Shown piece after piece: positions 50,938 through 58,299 of a DNA stretch of 64,000 bases; the stretch's first letter is position 1, and every line of letters starts with the position of its first letter. The notes beneath the pieces are model-generated. The model made no database searches. It was not told where the DNA came from and saw nothing but the letters and a program-made list of their open reading frames with translations. The stretch is from an uncultured Clostridium sp. (GTDB lineage: Bacteria; Bacillota; Clostridia; Lachnospirales; Lachnospiraceae): NCBI GenBank assembly GCA_900547035.1, contig URFM01000011.1, positions 1 through 64,000 of the forward strand, in the 5' to 3' direction. The position numbers and the translations under genes are program-made.

Positions 50938-51000
50938 CTTATGTTTTTATTCATTTTTTCTATTTGAATTTATATACCCTTATTTTTATAATCAGGGTAT
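50938..51000 (+). promoter_or_regulatory. Promoter of the M20/ornithine-cyclodeaminase operon with LysR-type sites
   Basis: TTGAAT (50964-50969), 17-bp spacer, TATAAT (50987-50992). CTTATGTTTTTAT (50938-50950) ends 36 bp upstream of the -10. An inverted repeat ATACCCT (50974-50980) and AGGGTAT (50994-51000) straddles the -10 and could be the second, inducer-dependent site. Confidence 0.72.
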
Positions 51001-51034
51001 CAATACAAATTTTCAGATTCGGAGGTGTATTCAG

Positions 51035-52432
51035 ATGAATTCCAGCCAACTGCAGCAGATGTTTTCCTATGTGGATGAGCATTTTGACGCTATGGTTCAG
51101 GAGCTGAAAGAAGTGTGCCGCTTTCCCGGCACCGCGGATCATCCAGAGGGTTTAAGGCAGACCAGAGAATATATTTTAAAGAAATGGAAGGCTCTGGGCA
51201 TCGAAGGTCATACGCTGCCTCCCGATGGGGATCCTCCCATTCTCTGGGGACAGGCCAAAGGAGATTCCGGACGGACCCTGGTATTTTACAATCATTACGA
51301 TGTAGTTCCGGAGGGAGATCCGTCAGGCTGGACCAATGGGAAGCCCTATGAGGCAGAGATTCGGGACAGCCGCATCTATGCCCGCGGAGTGGCGGACAAC
51401 AAGGGCGGACATTTCTGCCGCCTTCACGCCATTGAGGCCCTGCGGGCGGTAAGAGGCAGTCTTCCGGTCAATGTGAAATTTTTAGTGGAGGGACAGGAAG
51501 AAACCACCAGCGCCTACATGCTGAAGATGAGCCGGGAACAGCCGGAGTGGTTCAGGGAACTGATCTCAGGAGACGCGGCCATCTGGGAAGGCGGCCTGGT
51601 GGACGATGAGGGCCGGCCATATATCCGTTTCGGTGTCCGCGGAGACTGCGTCCTGCGCTTCAGCGTCCAAACCGCTCAAGTGGACTGTCACGGCCGCTAC
51701 GGAGCCACGATTCCTGGTGCCGCCTGGCGCCTCATCTGGGCTTTAGCCTCCTTAAAAGGTCCTGACGAAAGGGTCCTGGTACCCGGATTTTACGACCGGG
51801 TTCTCCCCACCACCGCGGAAGACCGGAAGGCCCTCCACGATTTTCCTTTTGACGAGGAAGGCTTAAAGCGGTCCATAGGTTTTTCCTCCTATCTTACCGG
51901 AGCCAAGGGAGATGCCTTAAAAGAGCGGCTCTACATGGAACCCACCATGTCCGTCTGCGGCCTGGATGCCGGAAATCTGCACTTTAAGCCCAGAAGCATT
52001 GTTCCCCATGAGGCCTCTGCTCTGGTAACCTGCTATCTGGTAGCTGACCAGGATCCGGATGAAATCTACCACAGCATTCGCCGCTACCTGGATGATCAGG
52101 GTTTTTCCGATGTGAAAGTAGAATACACAAGCGGCACCAGAGCCATACGCACGGATGTGTCCACTCCATTCCGGAAGGTGATGGAGAAGGCCGCCGCTTT
52201 TGTTTATGACAAGCCTGTGGTGACGGAGATTACGCAAATGGGCGCGGGACCGGCCTTTATCTGGAGAAGCGTGTGTCCCGACCTGCCGATTCTCGGCATG
52301 GGGCCCTCCAACCCATCCAGCAACACCCACGGACAGGATGAGAATCTGAAGCTGGAGGATTACAAAAACGCTGTCAAATATATCATCGCCCTGCTCTGCC
52401 TTTACGGCGAGTCATCGATCGAAATACAATAA
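51035..52432 (+). CDS. M20-family metallopeptidase/amidohydrolase
   Basis: A 465-residue enzyme. Metal and catalytic motifs are LVFYNHYDVVPEGDP (about 87-101), ARGVADNKGGHFC (bridging Asp, about 122-134) and KFLVEGQEETTSAY (general-base Glu, about 149-162). GMGPSNPSSNTHGQDENL near 430 supplies the last metal His. The group includes dipeptidases and N-acyl-amino-acid deacylases. GGAGGTG precedes the ATG. The next gene, 22 bp downstream, is an ornithine-cyclodeaminase-family protein, so release of ornithine from an N-acyl or peptide form is a plausible joint role. Confidence 0.9.
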   Translation: MNSSQLQQMFSYVDEHFDAMVQELKEVCRFPGTADHPEGLRQTREYILKKWKALGIEGHTLPPDGDPPILWGQAKGDSGRTLVFYNHYDVVPEGDPSGWTNGKPYEAEIRDSRIYARGVADNKGGHFCRLHAIEALRAVRGSLPVNVKFLVEGQEETTSAYMLKMSREQPEWFRELISGDAAIWEGGLVDDEGRPYIRFGVRGDCVLRFSVQTAQVDCHGRYGATIPGAAWRLIWALASLKGPDERVLVPGFYDRVLPTTAEDRKALHDFPFDEEGLKRSIGFSSYLTGAKGDALKERLYMEPTMSVCGLDAGNLHFKPRSIVPHEASALVTCYLVADQDPDEIYHSIRRYLDDQGFSDVKVEYTSGTRAIRTDVSTPFRKVMEKAAAFVYDKPVVTEITQMGAGPAFIWRSVCPDLPILGMGPSNPSSNTHGQDENLKLEDYKNAVKYIIALLCLYGESSIEIQ

Positions 52433-52454
52433 CAGAAAAAAGGAGTTTGAGATT

Positions 52455-53558
52455 ATGTCATTTACATTGCCAGAATATCATCATCCGGATTTCACCCGTC
52501 CGGAATTTGAAAGTGCCCCGGACGCAGCCTGGGTCGCTGTGGAAGCCGACGGCGTAGCACCGGAATATTTCCACAGTACCTCCATGTACCCGGAGTATTT
52601 TAAAATCGAAGGGAAATGGGTTCTGGCCCAGGAAAGCCGCATGGATTCCAGCGTTGTCATCGGCCCGGAGGGTGTTCTTCAGGTGGTGGAAAATCGAAAT
52701 TTAAAACAAGGCGACCGGGTCATTCTGGGCCGAAGCGAAAACTGCCAGGAGGGAATTTATGTCCATACCACCGGATTTCTTTCAACGGAGGCCGGCAAAA
52801 ATGAGGACCATTTTGTCTTTCGTCAGGGAAGAAGCCGGGAAACCTCCTACGCCAGAGATTACGACACCCTGTTTCAGCTCTTGAAACATGAGCGGGAACA
52901 TGGGAATATTCTCTGGGTTATGGGACCCGCCTTTGCTTTTGATGCCGATGCCAGAGCTGCCATGCAGGCGCTGATCGACAACGGTTACGCCCATGGACTG
53001 ATGGCCGGAAACGCCTTGGCCACCCATGATCTGGAGGGTGCCCTCCTGCACACCGCGCTGGGAGAGGATATTTATACCCAGGAATCCCGGCCAAACGGCC
53101 ACTACAATCACCTGGATGTCATCAACCGGGTGCGCCGCAGCGGCTCAATCCCCCAGTTTATCCAGGATTATCACATCAGCAATGGCATCATCTACAGCTG
53201 CGTAAAAAATCATATCCCCATGGTTCTTACCGGCTCCATCCGGGATGATGGCCCCATTCCGGAGGTCATCGGCAGCGCCTATGAGGGCCAGATGGCCATG
53301 CGCAGTCTGGTTCGGAAAGCCACCACGGTCATCTGCCTGGCAACGATGCTCCACACCATTGCCACGGGAAATATGACTCCCTCCTTCCGCGTCATGGAGG
53401 ACGGAACCATCCGCCCCCTCTATCTCTACACGGTTGATGCGGACGAATTTGTAGTCAACAAGCTTTTGGACCGTGGAAGTCTCTGCGCCACCACGATTGT
53501 GACCAACGTGCAGGACTTCATCTCTTTGGTCGGAAAAGGGCTTGGAGTGATCGAATAG
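52455..53558 (+). CDS. TIGR00300-type ornithine cyclodeaminase (archaeal LOR/SDH-related)
   Basis: A 367-residue protein. NILWVMGPAFAFDADARAAMQALIDNGYAHGLMAGNALATHDLEGALLHTALG (about 153-206), GHYNHLDVINRVRRSGSIPQFI and PMVLTGSIRDDGPIPEVIG match the TIGR00300 family (archaeal ornithine cyclodeaminase, also the C-terminal part of cyanobacterial ArgZ/AgrE-type enzymes). Those enzymes convert ornithine to proline and ammonia with bound NAD. It is unrelated in fold to the mu-crystallin type. AAAGGAG precedes the ATG. With the M20 gene it would turn a blocked ornithine into proline. Substrate inferred from family. Confidence 0.78.
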   Translation: MSFTLPEYHHPDFTRPEFESAPDAAWVAVEADGVAPEYFHSTSMYPEYFKIEGKWVLAQESRMDSSVVIGPEGVLQVVENRNLKQGDRVILGRSENCQEGIYVHTTGFLSTEAGKNEDHFVFRQGRSRETSYARDYDTLFQLLKHEREHGNILWVMGPAFAFDADARAAMQALIDNGYAHGLMAGNALATHDLEGALLHTALGEDIYTQESRPNGHYNHLDVINRVRRSGSIPQFIQDYHISNGIIYSCVKNHIPMVLTGSIRDDGPIPEVIGSAYEGQMAMRSLVRKATTVICLATMLHTIATGNMTPSFRVMEDGTIRPLYLYTVDADEFVVNKLLDRGSLCATTIVTNVQDFISLVGKGLGVIE

Positions 53559-53610
53559 GCCTTCTTCCGTACGGGGAAGCGTTTCCCTTCGTATCGGTCC
53601 CTCTCAGCAA

Positions 53611-53644
53611 TCCGGAAGATTTTCTGCTTGTAAAATCTTCCGGA
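53611..53644. repeat. 13-bp perfect inverted repeat overlapping the tRNA promoter
   Basis: TCCGGAAGATTTT (53611-53623) and AAAATCTTCCGGA (53632-53644) with an 8-nt loop. It may end the M20/cyclodeaminase transcript; the -35 of the tRNA-Val promoter starts in the loop and runs into the right arm. Confidence 0.7.
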
Positions 53645-53655
53645 TGTGGTATAAT
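53628..53655 (+). promoter_or_regulatory. Promoter of tRNA-Val
   Basis: TTGTAA (53628-53633), 16-bp spacer, TATAAT (53650-53655), 13 bp before the tRNA. Confidence 0.75.
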
Positions 53656-53668
53656 CAATATTGTTGTT

Positions 53669-53741
53669 GGAAACATAGCTCAGCTGGGAGAGCATCTGCT
53701 TGACGTGTAGAGGGTCGCAGGTTCGAGTCCTGTTGTTTCCA
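53669..53741 (+). tRNA. tRNA-Val (anticodon GAC)
   Basis: A 73-nt cloverleaf: acceptor GGAAACA/TGTTTCC, D-arm GCTC..GAGC, anticodon stem TCTGC/GTAGA with loop TTGACGT (GAC), and T-arm GCAGG-TTCGAGT-CCTGT with one wobble. The discriminator is A and CCA is not encoded. It is a single-gene unit with its own promoter and terminator. Confidence 0.95.
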
Positions 53742-53744
53742 TAA

Positions 53745-53779
53745 TAAAAAACCACGTTTCCACGTGGTTTTTTATTTTC
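53745..53779 (+). terminator. Terminator of tRNA-Val
   Basis: AAAAACCACGT and ACGTGGTTTTTT arms with a TTCC loop, then TATTTT. It is symmetrical and could also stop transcription from the minus-strand genes to the right. Confidence 0.92.
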
Positions 53780-53805
53780 CCACTATACACTTTAAATCCC
53801 AAACC

Positions 53806-53907
53806 TCATCGAATCAATGCCGCTGCCAGATTGATGACCTTGGAAATATTTTGAATCATAAGGATCTCTTCTGCCAAATTCAGGCTTTCCTCTAATCGTG
53901 TCCGCAT
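53806..53907 (-). CDS. Putative 33-residue small protein downstream of the nucleoside hydrolase
   Basis: Reads MRTRLEESLNLAEEILMIQN followed by ISKVINLAAALIR. It is a single predicted amphipathic helix with acidic residues early and hydrophobic residues late. CAGGAGG lies 8 nt before the ATG, far better than chance. It starts 30 bp after the nucleoside hydrolase stop on the same strand, so cotranscription is likely. No family is recognised. It could be a regulatory small protein or toxin-like membrane peptide; neither is shown. Confidence 0.5.
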   Translation of the reverse strand: MRTRLEESLNLAEEILMIQNISKVINLAAALIR

Positions 53908-53937
53908 TGACTGATCCTCCTGAATTTTTAGACCTTT

Positions 53938-54888
53938 CTATCTTCCTTCTTCCAAGAAAGCTGACAAAAGTTCCCCCAGCGCCCGCTCCGCATCCACCTC
54001 TACGGCAAAGCGGATGTATTCCGCCTGAAACGGATGTTCCCGCAGGTCTGTGACAATCATCCCCCGACAGTAGGTTCCTTCGCATTCCACTCTGGCTTTT
54101 CGCATCTGAGTATGTACTAGGCTGGGTACTGCGGCGCACATTACCGCCAGCGGATCGTGAAGAGGGCTGTCGTCGATGCAGTAATTCTGCACTTGATTTC
54201 CGTGCCGGTAATGCTTAAACGCCTCCTTCAGATAGTCCACCTCCGCCCGGCAGGAGGGCTTGCAGTGGGCCTCCAGCCAGTCCATATGGGATCTTTTCAG
54301 CCTTACCTTTGTGGTTACGTCCAGACCCACTGCCGTAATATCCATGCCAGACTGAAAGACCAGATCCGCCGCCTCCGGGTCTGTGGCGATATTGGCCTCC
54401 GCCACCGGGGAGACGTTTCCCCTGGTAAACAGCGTGCCGCCCATGAGGATCATCCGCTTCACCATGGAAGTGAACTGGGGATATTTTTTCAGGGTGAGGG
54501 CAATGTTGGTCAAAGGCCCCAGGGCGATGAGCACCAGCTCCCCCCTATAGCGCTCCCCCAGCTCCAGATAATGCTCCTCCACCCCTTTCCCCGTGGTTTT
54601 CCGGCTGCTGGCAGGCAGCGTCACGTTTCCTAGGCCATTGTCCCCGTGAATGACGGACACCCGGCCCTCCCATCTGCCCCCAAGAGGCCTTAAGGCTCCT
54701 ACGGTGACGGGAATCTCCGGCGCTCCCGCCAGATCGAGGATTTTCAAAGTGTTTTCCGCCGCCAGATCCGCCTCCACATTTCCGGTGACGGTGGCGATGC
54801 CCACAATTTCAAACTGCGGCTTATTTAAGGCGTAGAGGAGGGCCAGGGAGTCATCTACACCGGTGTCTACATCAAATGCCGTCTTCAT
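53938..54888 (-). CDS. Inosine/uridine-preferring nucleoside hydrolase family protein
   Basis: A 316-residue enzyme that splits ribonucleosides into ribose and base. The N-terminal calcium-binding motif is FDVDTGVDDSLALLYAL (the usual DTDPGxDDA, about 5-21), with IALGPLTNIALTLKKYP (about 119-135) and MILMGGTLFTRGNVSPVAEANIATDPEAA (about 143-171) as further signatures. The late metal Asp lies in SPLHDPLAVMCA. ATG 54888 follows AGAGGGAAG. The first-motif Pro is Thr, an unremarkable change. Purine or pyrimidine preference unknown. Confidence 0.9.
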   Translation of the reverse strand: MKTAFDVDTGVDDSLALLYALNKPQFEIVGIATVTGNVEADLAAENTLKILDLAGAPEIPVTVGALRPLGGRWEGRVSVIHGDNGLGNVTLPASSRKTTGKGVEEHYLELGERYRGELVLIALGPLTNIALTLKKYPQFTSMVKRMILMGGTLFTRGNVSPVAEANIATDPEAADLVFQSGMDITAVGLDVTTKVRLKRSHMDWLEAHCKPSCRAEVDYLKEAFKHYRHGNQVQNYCIDDSPLHDPLAVMCAAVPSLVHTQMRKARVECEGTYCRGMIVTDLREHPFQAEYIRFAVEVDAERALGELLSAFLEEGR

Positions 54889-54964
54889 ATCTTCCCTCTT
54901 TCCTAGGCCAGTTTCAAGGCGCATGAAATCATCGTATCCAGGTTCTGCTCCCGTTCCTCATTCG

Positions 54965-55210
54965 TCAGGGCACGGCTTGAATAGCGCCTGCGAGAACGTC
55001 CGTAGGGAAATGCACATAAAGATACATTCTGGAAAACCCGATCAAAACCGCCAGCACCAGCGCCCCGATCCCCAGGATAGGGAACTTTCCCTTTTTCCGG
55101 TTCAAAAGCATGGACACAGAGGCCGCAAAGCTGGAGGAGGTATGGCCCGAAGGGAATGAAAAGTCCCTTGGAACCGGAATCAATAGTTCCACGGAAGGGT
55201 CAATCCAGCA
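54965..55210 (-). pseudogene. C-terminal fragment of a PAP2-family phosphatase
   Basis: The remaining 81 residues carry PAP2 motif C2 ([15 protein letters not shown]) and motif C3 ([18 protein letters not shown]), including both catalytic His. Motif C1 (KxxxxxxRP) and the first spans are missing. Homology begins abruptly at [14 protein letters not shown], at about 55210, where the zinc-finger gene from the other side is cut in another frame. No ribosome-binding site of its own is seen. A second deletion scar like the one at 49594. Confidence 0.82.
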
Positions 55211-55478
55211 TAGATCCATCCGGCTCCACAATAGGCCCCAGTACCAACAGCCGGCCATAACGCCGTCCGGTAAGGTTCAGCTGTCTTTTCCTGGGCAATT
55301 CCCGGCGGTAGCAGCCGCAGCTTTTCGTGTGACCGCTTTTTAGATGAGATTCCTCTGCCACCGTCTGATTTCCGCAGGCGCAATTGCACAGCCAGAAGTG
55401 TTTCCTGCTCCCCTCCCGCAGCACCGGTCGAATCGCAGTCAGCCTTCCAAAGGTCACTCCTGTTATGTCTTCCCGCAT
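55200..55478 (-). CDS. Phage-type zinc-finger protein, truncated at its 3' end
   Basis: A 92-residue remnant. The first module [32 protein letters not shown], then [12 protein letters not shown] is the four-Cys finger found in many phage and mobile-element proteins. A second module begins ([15 protein letters not shown]) but is cut after nine more residues; the last few, up to the stop at 55200, come from the fused PAP2 sequence. ATG 55478 has GGGGAGG upstream. It was probably a longer DNA-binding or HNH-associated protein. It suggests mobile DNA next to the recombinase at 55558. Confidence 0.7.
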   Translation of the reverse strand: MREDITGVTFGRLTAIRPVLREGSRKHFWLCNCACGNQTVAEESHLKSGHTKSCGCYRRELPRKRQLNLTGRRYGRLLVLGPIVEPDGSMLD

Positions 55479-55557
55479 AAGCTGCCTCCCCTTCCGTGTC
55501 ATACTTTTACGACATAATATAGATTATGTCGTAAATTTGCAGCGAATTTTTCTTCCT

Positions 55558-56502
55558 TTAGCTTACTAAACGTCCTCCTTTATTTAGGCGATAAAAAAGT
55601 GTCTTCGACACTTTTTTATCTTTTCCCCTCCCTTCAGCTACTTCCAGCCCTAATTCCAAACGTTTCATACAGTCCTCCATATCGCTGGTAATCGTATATC
55701 TTCTGGTCGTTTCCAGACTGCTGTGTCCAAGATGATCCGCTAATCTTACCAAATCCTTTTCTTTCTCGTAGTAACATCTGGCGAACAGGTGGCGGAGATT
55801 ATGAGGGAACACCTTGCTGGCCAATACTCCGGCCCCCTGGCAGAGTTTTTTCATCTGCGCCCAGATATTTCTGCGGTCCATAGCCTTTCCGGTTCTGGTT
55901 ACAAAAATACTTCCCTCTTTTATCTTTTGGTTTCGGCAATATTGTTCCAGCAATTTTCTTAGTGTTTTCGGAAGCAAAATAACCCGCTCCTTATTTTTAA
56001 ACTGAATCCGCACCATCTTTTCTTTCAGCGACTCTACTGTAATAAAAGCCAGCTCTCCTACCCGAATTCCTGTCATTCCAAGGGTTAGGAGAATATATTC
56101 TATACGAACCATTCCTCTTTTTCTTGCTTCTTGAACCAGACGCTGGTATTCCTTTCGATTTAACAGCCTGGACTCCTCGGAAAACATTTTTCTCTGCTGG
56201 CGAAAAGCGCTGACGCAGCACTCCCGCTGCCCCCTGTATTTCAAATAGCTGTTGACTGCCATCAGCATAGAATTGGCGCTGCTGATCCGATACCGCTCCT
56301 TCAGACTGCTTTTATATTTCAGCACCAGCTCTTTCGGCGGAGTTTCCATCCCTGTGTAAATTAAAAAATTTCTCACGTCCCTCACATATTTTTCAACCGT
56401 GTTGGCGCTTTTCTCCTGATTTTCAAGGTGTGAGCGGTAAGAGGACAGCAGTTCCTCCATTTTTTCTTTCCTCTCCTTCTCTGCTGGTTTTGTAGTTTCC
56501 AT
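55558..56502 (-). CDS. Tyrosine recombinase (phage-integrase/XerD type)
   Basis: A 314-residue recombinase. The SAM-like N-terminal domain (about 17-95) contains ENQEKSANTVEKYVRDVRNFLIY. The catalytic domain has GMTGIRVGELAFITVESL (first Arg, about 155-172), HNLRHLFARCYYEKE (His-x2-Arg), LGHSSLETTRRYT (His and nucleophilic Tyr). The end, after about residue 280, runs through a perfect terminator-like palindrome, giving an odd tail KKVSKTLFYRLNKGGRLVS. ATG 56502 has AGGAGAAG upstream. Could be a relic integrase or a DNA invertase; a structured element lies 140 bp upstream. Confidence 0.9.
   Translation of the reverse strand: METTKPAEKERKEKMEELLSSYRSHLENQEKSANTVEKYVRDVRNFLIYTGMETPPKELVLKYKSSLKERYRISSANSMLMAVNSYLKYRGQRECCVSAFRQQRKMFSEESRLLNRKEYQRLVQEARKRGMVRIEYILLTLGMTGIRVGELAFITVESLKEKMVRIQFKNKERVILLPKTLRKLLEQYCRNQKIKEGSIFVTRTGKAMDRRNIWAQMKKLCQGAGVLASKVFPHNLRHLFARCYYEKEKDLVRLADHLGHSSLETTRRYTITSDMEDCMKRLELGLEVAEGRGKDKKVSKTLFYRLNKGGRLVS
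55590..55620. terminator. Perfect terminator-like palindrome inside the recombinase 3' end
   Basis: GATAAAAAAGTGTC and GACACTTTTTTATC with a 3-nt loop, 14 bp perfect, T-runs both ways. It lies within the last 63 bp of the recombinase reading frame, which implies that the original stop codon was upstream and has been lost, or that the frame reads into a terminator. Confidence 0.75.
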
Positions 56503-56640
56503 ATCTCTTCTCCTCTCATGCTTCTCATGGTTTGCCTTTACCGGTTTATTATAACCATTTCCCACATAAGAATATGTTTCACAAATCTGTCAGGTCTGTC
56601 CTCAAAAATCTTGCGTTTCCGTAAACTGCAATAAAAAATA

Positions 56641-56757
56641 GATATGTCTGCCCAAAGTACCAATCTGCCGACTTTTTGAGAAACTCAGAGTGGCAGTACC
56701 GGGAGTAGAGGCACTTTAATAAGCCCCGCCGGAACCGGGCTTTAGGAGACATATTCT
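56641..56757. other. Orphan structured element upstream of the tyrosine recombinase
   Basis: Outer arms ATATGTCT (56642-56649) and AGACATAT (56747-56754), extended imperfectly by AAAA and CCxAAAG, close a three-part fold. Inside are a hairpin AAGCCC...GGGCTT (56731-56743) and a compound stem with GTACC/GGTAC, TGCC/GGCA pairing (56656-56702). No protein is encoded. On the minus strand it would be in the recombinase 5' leader. The rest of the gap 56503-57004 shows only the Uma2 promoter. Confidence 0.5.
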
Positions 56758-56842
56758 TTTATCCTCACAGGAGAAGGAATCTCGGAATAATATAGCATCT
56801 ACGCTATGCACTTGATGTTTTGATTATTTTGGTAGAATTTAC

Positions 56843-56870
56843 TTGTCTATTTGTGGGATGTATATATAAT
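56843..56870 (+). promoter_or_regulatory. Candidate promoter of the Uma2 gene
   Basis: TTGTCT (56843-56848), 16-bp spacer, TATAAT (56865-56870). A further TATAAT at 56947 is closer to the gene. Confidence 0.5.
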
Positions 56871-57004
56871 ACTTGTATGATTTTTGGTGAAGAAGTGTTC
56901 CTTAATAGACCAGATTATATTATATGCTGTTCCGGGTTATAGGTATTATAATTGGAAACATGAACCTATTGTACCGTTATCATTATTGAGTAAAGGAGGA
57001 CCTT

Positions 57005-57535
57005 ATGCCATCTTCAAAAGATTACTGGAACCTTCCGGAAGGACACCGGGCTGAACTGATTAACGGCCAGTTCTATGACATGGCCCCGCCTAGCCGGATT
57101 CATCAGAAATTAGTATCTGAGCTTACGCAGACGATCGGCTCCCATATCAAATCCAAAGGCGGCAGATGTGAAGTCTACCCTGCCCCATTCGCCGTCAACC
57201 TGGATGCCGAAGATAAAAATTGGGTTGAGCCGGATGTTTCCGTAATCTGTGACAAAAACAAACTGACGGATTCCGGCTGTTCCGGTGCTCCTGATCTGGT
57301 CATCGAGGTAGTATCCGCTTCCAGCCGGAAGATGGATTATGTCCTTAAAAATACGTTGTACGAACAGGCCGGGGTAAAAGAGTATTGGATTGTGGATCCT
57401 TTAAAGGGGGCTTCCACTGTTTACCGTTACCAGGAAGATAATTCCTTTATCACCTTCTATTCCTTTGACACTCCAGTTCCTGTCGGCATATTTGATGGCT
57501 TTTCCATTACCTTTGCCGATTTATTAAACGAATAA
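57005..57535 (+). CDS. Uma2-family putative restriction-fold endonuclease (DUF820)
   Basis: A 176-residue protein of the PD-(D/E)xK fold. WVEPDVSVICDKNKL (about 76-90) holds the catalytic Asp, and APDLVIEVVSASSRKMDYVLKNTLYEQAGVKEYWIVDP (about 98-135) supplies the E-x-K pair and the family signature. Activity is unproved for most members. It is a stand-alone gene with AAAGGAGG before the ATG and a terminator after it. These genes often occur in multiple copies in bacterial genomes. Confidence 0.9.
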   Translation: MPSSKDYWNLPEGHRAELINGQFYDMAPPSRIHQKLVSELTQTIGSHIKSKGGRCEVYPAPFAVNLDAEDKNWVEPDVSVICDKNKLTDSGCSGAPDLVIEVVSASSRKMDYVLKNTLYEQAGVKEYWIVDPLKGASTVYRYQEDNSFITFYSFDTPVPVGIFDGFSITFADLLNE

Positions 57536-57550
57536 AAAAAGCGGTTCCTT

Positions 57551-57596
57551 AAAAACCACGTATTGGCGAAGGAATTTCGCCTTTACGTGGCTTTTT
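57551..57596 (+). terminator. Terminator of the Uma2 gene
   Basis: CCACGTA/TACGTGG and GGCGAA/TTCGCC stack into one long stem, followed by CTTTTTC. Confidence 0.88.
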
Positions 57597-57657
57597 CTTG
57601 GCTTTTCTTATTTTTATGATTCCCTATGTCTCTATAAAATGTCCGGAGCTCAAAGCA

Positions 57658-58299
57658 TTAAAGCATGCCGCTTTTTTCTGTTTTCTGGCAGCGCACCGTT
57701 ATACGGCTTTGTCCGCCCAATGTGCAGGTAAATAAGGATAGATCCCATCCGCTGTCCGTCATCTCCTCAATGGCTGCAGGCTCCAGATTTTGAATTTCTG
57801 CCACTTTATACTCAAATACGTTCCCATCGATATCCGTAAACTTCACCTGGGCGCCTGGCTGCAGCTGATTCAGTCTTCCAAAATGTCTGCTGTAATTGTG
57901 AGCGGCTATCACAAGCCCTCCCTGATAGGCAGAACCGCTGTAACGGCACGGAGCGATTTTCAATTTGGGATAACTCCAGTCTCCCATCACCGGCAATGAG
58001 AGATCCAAATCCGGAATCTCCAGCGTACCAATGTAATCATTTCCCTCAATTTCCATCTCCGGCATCTCCATATCCGGATTTAACTGGTAATCCGGAATAA
58101 CCTGCTCATCCGGATCCAGGGAGAGAGTCTCTGATTCAGAAGGCTTCGGCAATTTTTCCACAATCTGCCTGGAGGCCATTCCGGCTCTGCTGTCATCCCA
58201 TAAATTGTAGGCTCCCAGAAAAAGGGCTGCCGCAATCAGCAGCAGCCCTAGAACCATCAGGAGCATCCAGCGTTTATGGTTACGCCCGTCTCTCCTCAT
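57658..58299 (-). CDS. Sortase of the pilus locus (non-class-C)
   Basis: A 213-residue transpeptidase with an N-terminal signal-anchor (KRWMLLMVLGLLLIAAALFLGAYNLW). The catalytic domain shows IGTLEIPDLDLSLPVMGDWS, VIAAHNYSRHFGRLNQL with the catalytic His, and WDLSLFTCTLGGQSRITVRC with the nucleophilic Cys and active-site Arg. The Cys motif (FTCTLGG) and the absence of a C-terminal membrane anchor separate it from the class C sortase at 59342. It may attach the finished pilus to the cell wall. ATG 58299 overlaps the end of the LPQTG gene; GGAGG is upstream. Confidence 0.85.
   Translation of the reverse strand: MRRDGRNHKRWMLLMVLGLLLIAAALFLGAYNLWDDSRAGMASRQIVEKLPKPSESETLSLDPDEQVIPDYQLNPDMEMPEMEIEGNDYIGTLEIPDLDLSLPVMGDWSYPKLKIAPCRYSGSAYQGGLVIAAHNYSRHFGRLNQLQPGAQVKFTDIDGNVFEYKVAEIQNLEPAAIEEMTDSGWDLSLFTCTLGGQSRITVRCQKTEKSGML

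Noticed and set aside
53426..53755. 109-codon frame on the minus strand
   Set aside because: It spans the tRNA-Val gene antisense; the TRTCDPLHVKQMLSQLSYVSN-type peptide is a well-known mistranslation of tRNA genes.
53792..54139. 115-codon frame on the minus strand overlapping the nucleoside hydrolase end
   Set aside because: Out of frame with both the hydrolase and the small ORF at 53806; no ribosome-binding site or family.
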